This document shows positions 36,730 to 49,623 of a stretch of 64,000 nt of DNA, piece by piece. Under the pieces are notes generated by a model that ran no database searches, was not told where the DNA came from, and saw nothing but the letters and a program-made list of their open reading frames with translations. The stretch's first letter is position 1. Each line of letters begins with the position of its first letter. The position numbers and the translations under genes are program-made. This DNA comes from Congeria kusceri (taxonomy: Eukaryota; Mollusca; Bivalvia; Myida; Dreissenidae): NCBI GenBank assembly GCA_027627225.1, contig JAPFQT010000150.1:461001-525000 (forward strand), in the 5' to 3' direction.

Positions 36730-36809
36730 AAGTTGTTGTGTCGCACTGGGGGAGTTCGTATTGTACCAGGTCCCGTCCCATTGCGTACTGCAGAGTACAC
36801 CGGGCAGTC
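36730..36809 (-). CDS. candidate internal exon, C-x3-W-x-G-x-W motif (partial gene)
   Basis: 80 bases between a good acceptor (CTTGACCCCAG) and a consensus donor (GTAAGT) on the minus strand. It encodes GLPGVLCSTQWDGTWYNTN and a further eight residues. The Cys-x3-Trp-x-Gly-x-Trp spacing resembles the start of Cys/Trp domains in invertebrate secreted and membrane proteins (families of the DUF704x kind). No partner exon was recognised on either side; the 48-bp satellite lies directly downstream. It could be an exon of a gene fragmented by repeats, or chance. Confidence 0.4.
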
Positions 36810-36842
36810 CTGGGGTCAAGAAATAATATGTAATAGAACAGG

Positions 36843-37032
36843 GTCCGTATTTATGAAGCTCCTAAGGAAAGTCTTAACATAAGATGCACACCAATAAATA
36901 TTCACATGAAATATTCTACGTTAGTCTCTATGTTTATATGATTTATATAAACAAAACCATGAAATAAAAAAGACGATATGTATATATAATTATCAACACT
37001 ATAGTAAACATATATGGGAAAGACATATATAC
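36843..37032. other. short non-coding stretch
   Basis: Nothing recognised beyond AT-rich sequence. Confidence 0.3.
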
Positions 37033-37122
37033 TAATCAAAATTTGAATCATCGCCTATTTTATAGCATTATATATATATATATATAATGCTATAAAATTG
37101 GCGATGATTCAAATTTTGATTA
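37033..37122. mobile_element. near-perfect palindrome with TA core
   Basis: 38-bp arms (TAATCAAAATTTGAATCATC...) in inverted orientation with one mismatch, separated by (TA)n. A snap-back MITE or cruciform-prone site, flanked by TA-rich DNA. Confidence 0.75.
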
Positions 37123-37624
37123 ATATATATATATATTTAAACATCTGTGCGTCCTGATTGTCATTATTATGTGTATTACTTATTATATCTTAACTTAAAT
37201 CATATACTCCAAACATTGTCTTAATACTTTTGAACTTCGTTTTCCCCTAGCAAAGTCAGACAATGTTTGCAAAGGTGACCCATATCAAAATTTGCCTCGT
37301 ATAGTTGACAAATGAACAGTGGCCGTATTCATAAACATCCCAAAGACAACCTATATTAAGATGCACTTACGTGCAACATTTCCAGCTTTAATGTTCTCTG
37401 TGAATTTCATTATTCGTTCACCACAAGGTAAATTAACAGCAGTCGTTTATCATTGACTACAATAGTTTCAGTTAATGTAACACGAATTTCAAACGAAATA
37501 TGTTGCTTTAAGAAATTAACTGTCAAGAGTGTTTAAGAAATAATCCAGAAAATGTATTAGTACGATTTGAACGTTATTTTAACAATAAATAAATAAACTC
37601 AGAAGTAATATATAGCAAATATAT

Positions 37625-37775
37625 AGGATCTGACACGAGTTGTCATTTCATACCATATTTTATTAAACGAGTTCAGGAATTTTGTTAGTAAGCGAGCCTT
37701 TGGCGAGCGTACTAACGAATGCCCTGGACGAATTTAATAAAATATGGTGTTAAATGACAACGAGTGTCCGATCTT
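37625..37775. mobile_element. foldback MITE-like element
   Basis: GATCTGACACGAGTTGTCAT ... CCATATTTTATTAAACGAGT is mirrored by TTTAATAAAATATGGTGTTA and ATGACAACGAGTGTCCGATC. The central loop has GTTAGTAAGCGAGCC / GCGAGCGTACTAAC. Non-coding. Confidence 0.7.
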
Positions 37776-39500
37776 TTTTATCATATGCTTTTCAAGGAAA
37801 CAAAACTTCTTATTTTACCAAAACATGTTGATTAATCCAAAAAGTCGTGTAATGAAGTGTCGTCATTTCATGTTGGCGACGTCATGTCATTAAAATAACG
37901 TCATCCGATTGGTCAGTCAAAGAATATGTAGCCAATTAAAACTCCTTAAATGTTATCTTAAACATGTGTACTTAATAATGTACGAAATATTCGTAACTGT
38001 TGTATTACACTGGAAACAAGGTATAGCATGTGATAAAATTGTATAAACAATCCTTTGTTAACTTATATCGAATAAATAAAACAAAATAATTAACCTTTTT
38101 ATACTAGGTAAAACACATTTTACCATATAATTCACTGCAGTATATGCACAAACAAACAATCAAATACCAATTTATGCATGATAACAAACGAGTGTTAAAA
38201 TGACTTTATGAACGAATTTTTGTTCCAAGCTCTGAAATCAACCGTTTTATTTCTGAAGACTTCATTAAAATATATTAAGGAGACCAAATCAATGTTAGTT
38301 TGTCTGAGCTGTAAAATAGGACGATCCACTGAATTCAAAAATTCTATTTTTGTCTCCAACCTCTTTAGTAACAGATTAAAACACACAACAATACCAATAA
38401 ATTAAAAAATGATAAATAATTTACCGCAAAGTAACCAAACGCAAACCGATATCCGAAACACTTTAGTTTGTTTTATTTTTGTCCGTACTAGAGCCCTTGT
38501 GTTAACAGAATGACGTTCATTTATTAAGATTATTAATTTTGTACTAAGCACTTACAAACGAAAGACTTTAATTAACTGTTCAATGAAATTCTGATCTCTT
38601 TATTAAATATGATTGAACACGTGACATTAATAAATAAATTAATCCGATTGACAAATAACGCGTGGTGGCCTTCTTTTTAAATGTAATCTACCAATTGCAA
38701 ACTTTGCGAATTTAATTGACTTACTCAAACGTTTCTCTAAACATCCTTTATTTATTGAATACATCAAGATTTATGTTTCATCTTTAATAACAGGGATTTA
38801 CCAGATGCAGATTCTTCGTTTTTAGTTAATACATAACACAACGATAAGGGGCCATTTTCCAGAAACATCTTAAGTAGTGTGCGATCCTTTACCTTAAAAT
38901 CAACATTGTATTTGTTTATTATTCGTTTATATAATCAAACTTGTATTATGCTAAGTGTTTATTAATTATCTCATATAGTAGTAACTCTTTTTTAATATAT
39001 AACTATAAAAATGACTCACTAACTTAGGTAGTTTGTTCAAAATAACTTTTAGAAATGTTTAACTTAAACAAACTTATTTTAAAATACACTTAATATGTTT
39101 CTGGAATACGGTCCAAGGAACGAAATAAATACAAAGCGATAAATATTCGGATTAGAACAATACTCATAACTCGGTATGAGTTCAATAAGATACACGAATA
39201 TAGGTTACGGTGTTTGTACATGATAACTGTTAGTTGAAAACTGTTCTTTTATATCCATAATGCATACGACATGAGATAAAATGATGTTGAATTAATGTGT
39301 TGGTTTAATATTGCCATAATATTGCAACTGTAGATGTCTTTCTCTTGTTCTGGATAATCCAAGATCAGCTAGCCTATATCACGATTGCCACACAGCTCCC
39401 CTTGAGTCATGTGACCTTCCAAGTCGAACTGACCATCGTCATGTAGCTGATGAAGACTGTGAGATACAGTCGAAATATACAAGTAAGTAAATAGCTTTTT
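37776..39500. other. AT-rich non-coding stretch
   Basis: No supported gene. One weak exon-like segment near 39335-39472 is discussed among the rejected items. Confidence 0.4.
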
Positions 39501-40220
39501 TATGTGTCGATGGATTTCAAGAATCATGTCATACTATTGTTTTTGTACCATATATATATATAAAACATCGAGTCGGCATATCCGAGAAACTAAAAAAAAA
39601 ATCAAAAACAAAAAACAACTCTGGCCTGGACGAGCTTCAACAGTCCTGAATTGTATCTGACCATCAAGCCTACATTGACGAAATAACACCAAGTGGGATA
39701 ACGTAACGGTTGAATGGCTAGACGGTCTGTTATACGCTACCCTTTGTACATGTTCCAAGCCCTCATCGCACAATACTCATGGCAGCGGTTACTGCTCCCT
39801 TAAGTGAAGAGCAATGTACGGATGTTACTGTGACTTCGTTAACACGTTGTTTACTTCTGCGTAAATCTACTATTTTAATTTAGACCATGTGATCTGACAA
39901 TGGTCACGTGGAACTTCGTACCGGCAGGGATATGCTGAGCAAGGCTCGGAACCAGTCAAATCTCTGCGCGGAGGTTTTCATTGCACACATAGAGAATACG
40001 AGGGAAGATCCAGAATTACTCGGAATTTAGTCACACATTCAATAATATTTATTATACGTCCATAAAAAATACTCCAAAACGATGAGGAATCCATCTACTA
40101 TACAGGATAAGAAAATATATTGGAATCAAACAATACATCACCGGTATATACGTCTACAAACAAACATTATAATGCGCGTACGGCGCGCAGTCTGCACAAC
40201 GTCATTACGTCATTTACTTC

Positions 40221-41054
40221 GACGTCTTAAACCCACTCAGGGTTTTTCAAAGTATTCCCCGCCGCACTCGATACACCGTCGGTGCCTATGTCCCACTGCG
40301 TGCATATGTTCTCATACCATGATGAGTCGTACTGTTGGACAATTTCAGTTGTTGATTCCCGTAATTGTGATAGCGACTCAAACCGGCGACCCTTCAACTG
40401 CCGTTTAATTGTAGGGACAATCGAGAAATGGAACGGGCCCAAATCTGGGGAATATGGCGGGGGTGTGACCGTCCCAAAGCCTATGACACGGATTTCCAAC
40501 TGAGTTCCCGCTGATGTAAAAATGCTCCATGAAGACACTGGGTCGCTTTTCCGCAAAGCATTGGACAGTTCACGTCGGAGAACCTAAATTGTTAAGTTAT
40601 TGTTATGTTACAAATTGCAGTGCATGCGTATTTTTAATTTGTTTATTTTAATTATTGACGCAATTTTAAATTAAATGTACCACAGAAAACAAATATTGAA
40701 GTTTACTAAATTTACTGTAATATTCTGCGTTTACAGTCGCTCCATTGGGTACCGTATGCATGAGGATCATACCCATGATGTCGGCAAACATTATGAACAT
40801 TGTCTTGCCACTGCTTTTGGACACCCGGGCATTTTTGGGAGATGGGGAACCATTGCGCTTCCAGACTGCATACTGCGCCTTCGTCTCGGTGTTATGGCAC
40901 CAAAGCCAGTCTCATCGGTGGTAATGATGCGCTGCAGGAATAAATAGCCCTCTCGCCCAGATCGCATGCTGAAGTCACGGGTATCCCGCACGCGACGTTC
41001 CTGTTCGTCCTGCTTTAGAAGGCTCGGTACCATTAAAATAATATAATGCTGCAT
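40221..41054 (-). pseudogene. decayed mariner-family transposase
   Basis: Two minus-strand fragments in transposase order. 41054-40791 reads EQERRVRDT, then RIITTDETGFGAITPRRRR and SMQSG, matching the mariner catalytic region around the second acidic block (TGDE-type). 40556-40227 reads TVTPPPYSPDLGPFHFSIVP, then KRQLKGRRFESLSQL, the hallmark YSPDLAP region that holds the third catalytic Asp, and a C-terminal segment. Between them about 230 bases of AT-rich DNA break the frame, and the N-terminal DNA-binding half is missing. A dead copy of a cut-and-paste transposon; terminal repeats were not identified. Confidence 0.8.
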
Positions 41055-41980
41055 ATGTTTACCAAAAGGAAATATAATTTTTTTTTGGAAACCTTAAATT
41101 TCATGTACATGTAACTTAAATGCTATTAGTTACATAGTTCTTCTTACTGACCCCGTACGGTGTGATACAGATTGGGCTATTGCATTGCTTATGTATTAAT
41201 TATTTTATGTTTGCTTTTAAAGAATGATTTTACTGACTGGATATTTACTGGTGCTGACATAGTTTGTAATACTACACGGTCTGCACATGACCCGGCTGAA
41301 CCGAAGAAAGCGAATATTCTGCACGAGATATGATAAAAATCAATTACTTCATATAGATCTAGTATTATTTGGACGTATTTAATTTGTGTTAATGCTGCAT
41401 AAATAAACATTTATTTGGCGAGGCTTAGAAAAACCGCGAGACTTGCACAGTACAATAGCCGGGTTGGAGCTTACAATAATGGAGTCAAAGGGATGTTACC
41501 GCTGCGAGGTGTATAGCGTTTCCTTTTCCAGAAATGATTACAACTTAAGTGCAATTCCAGTTTATGTAGTTAAAGCAACATTATAGAAAACAAAACACAC
41601 AAAAAACACTTTCAAAAAGCTCGTTTTCTGTTTAGTAAATACATACTCAGGCAAATGACAATCTAATTAAGTTTTAGCATTCGACATTTTCAAGATCGTG
41701 ACAATATTGACTATAACGTGTTAAATTTTTGGTAATAACGTACCACTACCAATTTTCGGGTTTATGTGAATATTAAAAAATTAACGTTTTTGTGATTTAT
41801 GAAGATTACAAATAATAAAATATACACGTTCTTGGTATCAAATTGTTTATTTTGTTGAATCTGATTCATTTGTACTGAAACTGTTGACTTTATAGTTTAT
41901 TCAGAGTAATATGACGTACGTCCAAACATTGACTGATGTAAAAGTTACTGACCTGATATAAAAAATATATATATCAGGTA
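41055..41980. other. non-coding stretch, no gene seen
   Basis: AT-rich sequence. May include the eroded 5' end of the mariner copy, which I could not delimit. Confidence 0.35.
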
Positions 41981-41984
41981 CCTC

Positions 41985-42060
41985 TGTATCAGGCCGATAT
42001 CAGCATAGTGGTATGATACATTTTTATCTCGGCGGTGGTTGGTTCGAACCCCAGCGAAGG
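41985..42060 (+). mobile_element. tRNA-like (SINE head) sequence
   Basis: A-box-like ATCAGCATAGTGGTATGATA and a B box GGTTCGAACCCC at tRNA spacing. The T stem pairs poorly and no acceptor stem closes, so a degraded SINE head is more likely than a tRNA gene. Confidence 0.4.
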
Positions 42061-42465
42061 TAAATATTTCAATTAATGTTTTTATTTCTTAATATAATGT
42101 TTGTTTTTGCTTTAGTTGCTGCAGTTAATACATTTAAAAATGACATTTTCCAAAAGTAGACTAGGGAAATCTGTGACCAAGTGCATTTAATAGTGTTGAT
42201 CGGCAAAAGTCATAATGGCCAAACCCCGTATCATAATTTAAAATCACAGGTCATATTGAAAATACGTCTTTGATAGTCAAAACACCACGACGTGGCGCAG
42301 CGTTTTATGTGCAGTGAAAAAGAGCACGGTTCTGTCATATCGCCAGGATTGCTGGTGTTTTCGATAGCGTTTTATAAAATTAATGTATTTAATTGATATA
42401 ATCGTCAATGATTAATAACCACTGGTTCAAAACTGCTTATTTGCTAGATCAACCTTGTCAGGGGA

Positions 42466-43845
42466 CTAATTCAGACCTCACAATTTGCTATATCCAGTGC
42501 GTACAATGTTAGTACTCTAAACTGATTAAATTAAACACGACTGTGTGTAACCCTATTGATATGATAAAGCCATAAGTAATGAAATACGTTTAATAATCTT
42601 ACAAAAACCAGTATGTGATACATGGAAACGTAGAACTCTTTTAATTATGCATAGCTTATACAAAATAGGATTTTGGAATAATACAAACTGCAAAACGACT
42701 CTTTTAAACGGTGAAATAATTTACGTTTAAATATTTCAACCTAAAATATGATTTCCTGTAAGATTACTTTTTATTAGCACCGTAATTATTTTCTATAATC
42801 GTAACAATTTGACCTTGTCCTCAAAACTTCTTTACCGTGACGTCCAGACGGCTTTGTGAAAGAGACCGGTTGGATTATAAACTAGTCTGTTGTTACTGAA
42901 ATAATACAGTTACATGTTATCTATTTAATACAACTTATACTTTCAATAATCGTATTTATGTTCATATCGTCTCATATTAGTAACACAAACTTTATATTGT
43001 TTTTGTGTTTTCATGTTGTTTTTACAGTGATTGGACATCTAGTCGCCTCGTCAACTCGTACCCTGGTCTGGCGGATTCGCGGCAGGCCGTCGGGTTCCAA
43101 GAAGGCATGCTTGAGGACTCCTGGCAGGCAGGAGGCTTCCAGGAAGGCGGGCGCACTCGGGTCAGGCGGGCGAGTCTCAGGCAGGCGGTTTCCAGGCAGG
43201 AAGAGGGGTTCGAGTAAGGCATGCATACGGGAGAGTTCCAGGCAGGCAGGCGGGCGGGCGGGCGTGCTCCATGCCGGCAGAAGAGCGAATTCAAGGCTGA
43301 CGGGCGAACTCCAGGCAGGCGGAATTGTCTCGAGTAGGCAGGCGTTTTCCGCACCTACGGGTTCCAGGCTTGCGGACGGCCAGTCACTCATCAATCATTC
43401 ATTCCTTTGTTATATGTAGAGAAAATGGTGCAGTGAGTCGTGGACTCAAATCCGTGACCTCTATCTTATAATAAATAAATTGTATACGCGCACGCAATAA
43501 TGTAGTACATGTAGTGTGTCTTGGTCTATTGCGAGGTTCGCAAGTCTGGTTCGTCATGACAATCATACATATTACTTACAAGAAATCAATACATTTGAAG
43601 GTTGTTTTGTTTAATTATAGCAAGCGAAGTGTATGATAACCTACACGTGATATTCATATTGCCAAAGTTAGTAAATAATGTCTTTAGTGTCCGCGTGGTT
43701 ATTTTTAACCCTTCCCATTAGTGGCGACATATTACAGGTTATCATAACATCTCTAAGACACGTGTATTTAAAATAAAATTTATTCAGAACTGGTTCTACC
43801 CTGAGTCCGGAGTTAAGTGTATGTGAAGTGTTCGTGTATTGAATG
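42466..43845 (+). repeat. left arm of the foldback element
   Basis: Inverted partner of 46497-47886, with only scattered differences. Includes a GC-rich GGCAGGCGGGCG tract (43050-43380) that creates a 153-codon frame mirrored in the other arm; I treat it as non-coding. Confidence 0.88.
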
Positions 43846-46496
43846 ATTCAGTACTGGTTCTACCCACAGATCGGAGGTATAATTATGGGGACGTTGTCAT
43901 TCACAACTTTCAGTACTGGTTCTACCCTCAGATCGGAGGTATAATTATGTGGACGTTGTCATTCACAACATTCAATACTGGTTCAACCCAACGATCGGAA
44001 GTATAATTATGTGGACGTTGTCATTCACAACGTTCTGTACTGGTTATATCCAAAGATCGTAGATATAATTATGTGGACGCTATCGTTGAATGTTGTGAAT
44101 GACATCGTCCACATAGTTATACCTCCGATCAATGGGTAGAACCAGTATTGAATGTTGTGAATGACATCGTCCACATAGTTATACCTCCGATCCGTGGGTA
44201 GAACCAGTATTGAATGTTGTGAATGACAGCGCCCACATAGTTATACCTCCGATCTATGGGTAGAACCAGTATTGAATGTTGTGAATGACAACGACCACAT
44301 AGTTATACCTCCGATCTATGTGTAGAACAAGTACTGAATGTTGTGAATGACATCGTCCACATAATTATACCTCCGATCTATGGGTAGAACCAGTATTGAA
44401 TGTTGTGAATGACATCGTCCACATAGTTATACCTCCGATCTATGGGTAGAACCAGTACTGAATGTTGTGAATGACAGCGTCCACATAATTATACCTCCGA
44501 TCTATGGGTAGAACCAGTATTGAATGTTGTGAATGACATCGTCCACATAGTTATACCTCCGATCTATGGGTAGAACCAGTATTGAATGTTGTGAATGACA
44601 ACGACCACATAGTCATACCTCCGATCTATGTGTAGAACAAGTACTGAATGTTGTGAATGACATCGTCCACATAGTTATACCTCCGATCTATGGGTAGAAC
44701 CAGTACTGAATGTTGTGAATGACATCGTCCACATAGATATACCTCCGATCTATGGGTAGAACCAGTATTGAATGTTGTGAATGACAGCGTCAACATAATT
44801 ATACCTCCGATCTATGGGTAGAACCAGTATTGAATGTTGTGAATGACAGCGTCCACATAAATATACCTCCGATCTATGGGTAGAACCAGTATTGAATGTT
44901 GTGAATGACAGCGTCCACATAATTATACCTCCGATCTATGGGTAGAACCAGTAATGAATGTTGTGAATGACATCGTCCACATAGTTATACCTCCGATCTA
45001 TGGGTAGAACCAGTATTGAATGTTGTGAATGACAACGACCACATAGTCATACCTCCGATCTATGTGTAGAACAAGTACTGAATGTTGTGAATGACATCGT
45101 CCACATAGTTATACCTCCGATCTATGGGTAGAACCAGTACTGAATGTTGTGAATGACATCGTCCACATAGATATACCTCCGATCTATGGGTAGAACCAGT
45201 ATTGAATGTTGTGAATGACAGCGTCAACATAATTATACCTCCGATCTATGGGTAGAACCAGTATTGAATGTTGTGAATGACAGCGTCCACATACATATAC
45301 CTCCGATCTATGGGTAGAACCAGTATTGAATGTTGTGAATGACAGCGTCCTCATAATTATACCTCCGATCTATGGGTAGAACCAGTATTGAATGTTGTGA
45401 ATGACAGCGTCCACATGGTTATACCTCCGATCTATGGGTAGAACCAGTACTGAATGTTGTGTTGACAACGTCCACATAAATATACCTCCGATCCGTGGGT
45501 AGAACCAGTACTGAATGTTGTGAATGACAACGTCCACCTAATTATACCTCCGATCTATGGGTAGAACAAGTACTGAATGTTGTGAATGACAACGTCCACA
45601 TAATTATACATCCGATCTGTCGATAGAACCGGTACTGAATGTTGTGAATGACAACGTCCACATAGTTATACATCCGATCTATGGATAGTACCAGTACTGA
45701 ATGTTGTGAATGACAAGGTCCACATAGTTATACATCCGATCTATGGGTATAACCAGTACTGAATGTTGTGAATGACAACGTCCACATAATTATACATCCG
45801 ATCTGTCGATAGAACCAGTACTGAATGTTGTGAATGACAACGTCCACATAATTATACCTCCGATCTGTGGGTAGAACCAGTACTGAATGTTGTGAATGAC
45901 AACGTCCACATAATTATACATCCGATTTATGGGTAGAACCAGTACTGAATGTTGTGAATGATAACGTCCACATAATTATACATCCGACCTATGGGTAGAA
46001 CCAGTACTAAATGTTGTAAATGACAACGTCCACATAGTTATACATCCGATCTATGGGTAGAACCAGTACTGAATGTGGTGAATTACAACGTCCACATAGA
46101 TATACATCCGATCTATGGGTAGAACCAGTGCTAAATGTCGTGAATAACAACGTCCACATAATTATACCTCCGATCTGTGGATACAACCAGTATTGAATGT
46201 TGTCAATGACAACGTCCACATAATAATACCTCCGATCTGTGGGTAGAACCCGTACTGAATGTTGTGAACGATAGCGTCCACATAATTATACCTACGATCT
46301 TTGGATATAACCAGTACAGAACGTTGTGAATGACAACGTCCACATAATTATACTTCCGATCGTTGGGTAGAACCAGTATTGAATGTTGTGAATGACAACG
46401 TCCACATAATTATACCTCCGATCTGTGGGTAGAACCAGTACTGAAAGTTGTGAATGACAACGTCCCAATAATTATACCTCCGATGGTAGAACCAGT
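43846..46496. repeat. 62-bp satellite array with orientation switch
   Basis: About 43 units of TACTGAATGTTGTGAATGAC + AACGTCCACATAATTATACCTCCGATCTGTGGGTAGAACCAG. Units left of about 44085 are inverted relative to the rest. Marker variants (ACGACCACATAGTCATACC at 44601 and 45035) recur at 434 bp, seven units, showing higher-order repeats. Confidence 0.92.
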
Positions 46497-47886
46497 ACTG
46501 AAACATTCAATACACGAACACTTCACCTACACTTAACTCCGGACTCAGGGTAGAACCAGTTCTGAATACATTTTATTTTAAATACACGTGTCTTAGAGAT
46601 GTTATGATAACCTGTAATATGTCGCCACTAATGGGAAGGGTTAATAATAATCACGCAGACACTAAAGACATTATTTACTAACTTTGTCAATCTGCATAAC
46701 ACGTGTAGGTTATCATACACTTCGCTTGCTAGAATTAAACAAAACAACCTTCAAATGTATTGATTTCTTGTAAGTAATATGTATGATTGTCATGACGAAC
46801 CAGACTTGCGAACCTCGCAATAGACCAAGACACACTACATGTACTACATTATTGCGTGCGCGTATACAATTTATTTATTATAAGATAGAGGTCACGGATT
46901 TGAGTCCACCACTCACTGCACCATTTTCTTTACATATAACAAAGGAATGAATGATTGATGAGTGACTGGCCGTCCTCAAGCCTGGAACCCGCAGGTGCGG
47001 AAAACGTCCGTCTACTCGAGACAATTCCGCCTTTCTGGAGTTCGCCCGTCAGCCTTGAATTCGCTCTTCTGCCGGCATGGAGCACGCCCGCCCGCCCGCC
47101 TGCCTGCCTGGAACTCTCCCGTATGCATGCCTTACTCGAACCCCTCTTCCTGCCTGGAAACCGCCTGCCTGAGACTCGCCCGCCTGACCCGAGTGCGCCC
47201 GCCTTCCTGGAAGCCTCCTGCCTGCCAGGAGTCCTCATGCATGCCTTCAAGGAACCCGACGGCCTGCCGCGAATCCGCCAGACCAGGGTACGAGTTGACG
47301 AGGCGACGAGATGTCCAATCACTGTAAAAACATGAAAACACAAAATCAAATTAAAGTTTGTTTTACTAATATGAGACGATATGAACATAAATACCATTAT
47401 TGAAAGTATAAGTTGTATTAAATAGATAACATGTAACTGTATTATTTCAGTAACAACAGACTAGTTTATAATCCAACCGGTCTCTTTCACAAAGCCGTCT
47501 GGACGTCACGGTAAAGAAGTTTTGAGGACAAGGTCAAATTGTTACGATTATAGAAAATAATTACGGTGCTAATAAAAAGTAATCTTACAGGAAATCATAT
47601 TTTAGGTTGAAATATTTAAACGTAAATTATTTCACCGTTTAAAAGAGTCGTTTTGCAGTTTGTATTATTCCATAATCCTATTTTGTATAAGTTATGCATA
47701 ATTAAAAGAGTTCTACGTTTCCATGTATCACATACTGGTTTTTGTAAGATTATCAAACGTATTTCATTACTGATGGCTTTATCATATCAATAGGGTTACA
47801 CACAGTCGTGTTTAATTTAATCAGTTTAGAGTACTAACATTGTACGCACTGGATATAGCTATAGCAAATTGTGAGGTCTGAATTAG
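46497..47886 (-). repeat. right arm of the foldback element
   Basis: Inverted partner of the left arm. Its end lies within two bases of the next element's terminus. Confidence 0.88.
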
Positions 47887-48193
47887 AGACTTTAGTGGGT
47901 TATCTTCCCTTGTCTAGCAGGTGCCCGTATAGGCGGCGCTGTTGTCGAATAGGTCCATTGTTATTTATTTTCCCTTCCATTGTTTACTTCCGCTAAGATT
48001 GACAGTTGATAAACAGAGTTTTAACACGATTTGATTATATTTCTTCGAAAAAGGTGTAAATATGGCTTCAAAGTTTGTTTGTAGTAATAAATACAATATG
48101 TTCTTTGTTTGCAAAGTCGTCTTTTCTTCATTCTTTTCTTAAAGATGAGGCAGTATATGATTATTAAACAAATGTATTACATAATTGTTTCAG

Positions 48194-49623
48194 ACTAGAG
48201 GCCTATGACAGAAACCAAAATTTCAACAACTGTGAGGACCTTATGCCAGAATTTAGGATGAGCCTTCCAGTAACCAGTGGCTACAAGGACATCAACAGTG
48301 ACATGAAGATGGCCCCCATTGACTGTCAGAAAGACACTGACTATCTGGAAGGCTTTCAAGTTGAGTTCGACCAAACTGTAACTGCACTGTACAATGACAA
48401 ATTTTTAATGTATCTTCGGTTGTTTTCATCAGACAGTCTTGACTTTGTAAAAAGTGCGTGTAGAGCAGAAATGAAGAAAAAGATAAATTATGTGGTAGAC
48501 ATTTCCTTTACAAAACATGGAATAGTGCACGAGGCGCAGTGCGAATGTGGAGCTGGCGAGGGTCCCTTTGGACATTGCAAGCATATAAGAACTGTATTGT
48601 ATGCATGCCTGAAATTTGTTCAAACAGGAGATGTGAAGGTAGAGTCGTCATGTACCGAGCAACTACAGGCATTCCATAGAGCCAAGAAACGTACCAGGTC
48701 CCCTCTGAAGGCCAGAGACCTAAACATGGTTGGGGCAGATATTTGTGATATTAAGGACTTTGATCCCCGACCTGTTAGTTTTCGAAATGCCCCTAATTAT
48801 CAGGATCATTTTTACAATACATGTATGAACTTTAAAGGAATTTCTAAAACGCCAATATTTCAGACCTTTGCACCAGCAAATATATATGCAGTCAACAATG
48901 ATCATGACTATTTTGAAGTGACACATGAAGAAAACTTTCTAAATCAGAGTAAAATAACTAAAATAACAACAGAAGAGTGCTGTGAACTGGAAGTTTTGAC
49001 AAGGGGACAAAACACAAATGATCGTTGGTTCGAGGAACGTGGAAAAAGAATCCAGTCATCCAACTACCACCGGATATGTACAGCAACAGAAAAGGCCAAT
49101 TTAGCAGCATTGGCTTCCACAATGGTATCTGGACATGTAACTAAGCAAATGCGCCATGGCTGTAAATATGAAAAACTGCAATTCACATATATGAAAGTGC
49201 GCGAAATGTTAATGTTCAGGCATGTGGCATCACTGTTTCTAAGACCCATCCATTTCTAGGGGCATCTTCTGATGGAATTGTCAGCAAGGATTTAATTGTA
49301 GAAGTAAAATGTCCTTTCAATGCAAAAAATAAAGAGATAAACTCAGTTACTGTGCCATATTTAAAAGAAATCAAGGAAAACTTGTTCTAAGCAAAAAACA
49401 TCCATATTACTTTCAGATACAGGGACAGTTGTTCTGCTCTGAACGAAAATATTGTGATTTAATTGTGTATACTCTCACTGACCTTGTGTACATCAGAGTA
49501 ACAAGAAATGAGGCGTTTATCTCTGATAAACGCTCTATGGAATGCCTGCACAAACTTGAATTATTTTTTGAGGCACATTTCAAACCAGCACTTTTGGAAA
49601 AGTTGTTTTATAAAAATGTGTAA
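48194..49623 (+). pseudogene. SWIM zinc finger-YqaJ nuclease protein, broken by two frameshifts
   Basis: The exon opens after an ATTGTTTCAG acceptor (48191-48193) with LEAYDRNQNF in frame before the first internal Met at 48243. A SWIM finger (CECGAGEGPFGHCKHI) lies about 100 residues in. The frame then stops at 49259, but a second frame carries GASSDGIV and VEVKCP, and a third YYFQIQGQL, ending at 49623. These are the Asp, Glu-x-Lys and Gln motifs of YqaJ/lambda-exonuclease-type PD-(D/E)XK nucleases. Breaks are near 49215 and 49375, each a single-base shift. In the family these motifs are contiguous in one protein of unknown cellular role. An upstream exon is needed for the start; a short ATG frame at 48062 may be a remnant. 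Confidence 0.82.

Larger units (their letters stand above)
42466..47886. mobile_element. giant foldback element, 5.4 kb
   Basis: The termini CTAATTCAGACCTCACAATT and its complement at the right end open two long inverted arms (about 42466-43845 and 46497-47886) that agree almost base for base. Each arm contains a GC-rich GGCAGGCGGGC region. Between the arms lies a 62-bp satellite that changes orientation near 44085. The layout (long inverted repeats with internal tandem repeats) recalls Drosophila FB/Galileo foldback elements. No transposase is encoded. Clear target duplications were not found. Confidence 0.88.

Noticed and set aside
39335..39472. Plus-strand exon-like segment with four Cys and a GTAAGT donor (NPRSASLYHDC, DCEIQ), somewhat like the end of an SRCR domain
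   Set aside because: The Cys-Ser-Gly start lies in a different frame from the rest and no neighbouring exon supports it. It may be a decayed SRCR exon, but the evidence is too thin to annotate.
42958..43419. 153-codon frame in the left foldback arm, mirrored at 46930-47397
   Set aside because: Composed of GGCAGGCGGGC repeats rich in Arg/Gly/Ser. Other frames on both strands are equally open, and no domain is visible.
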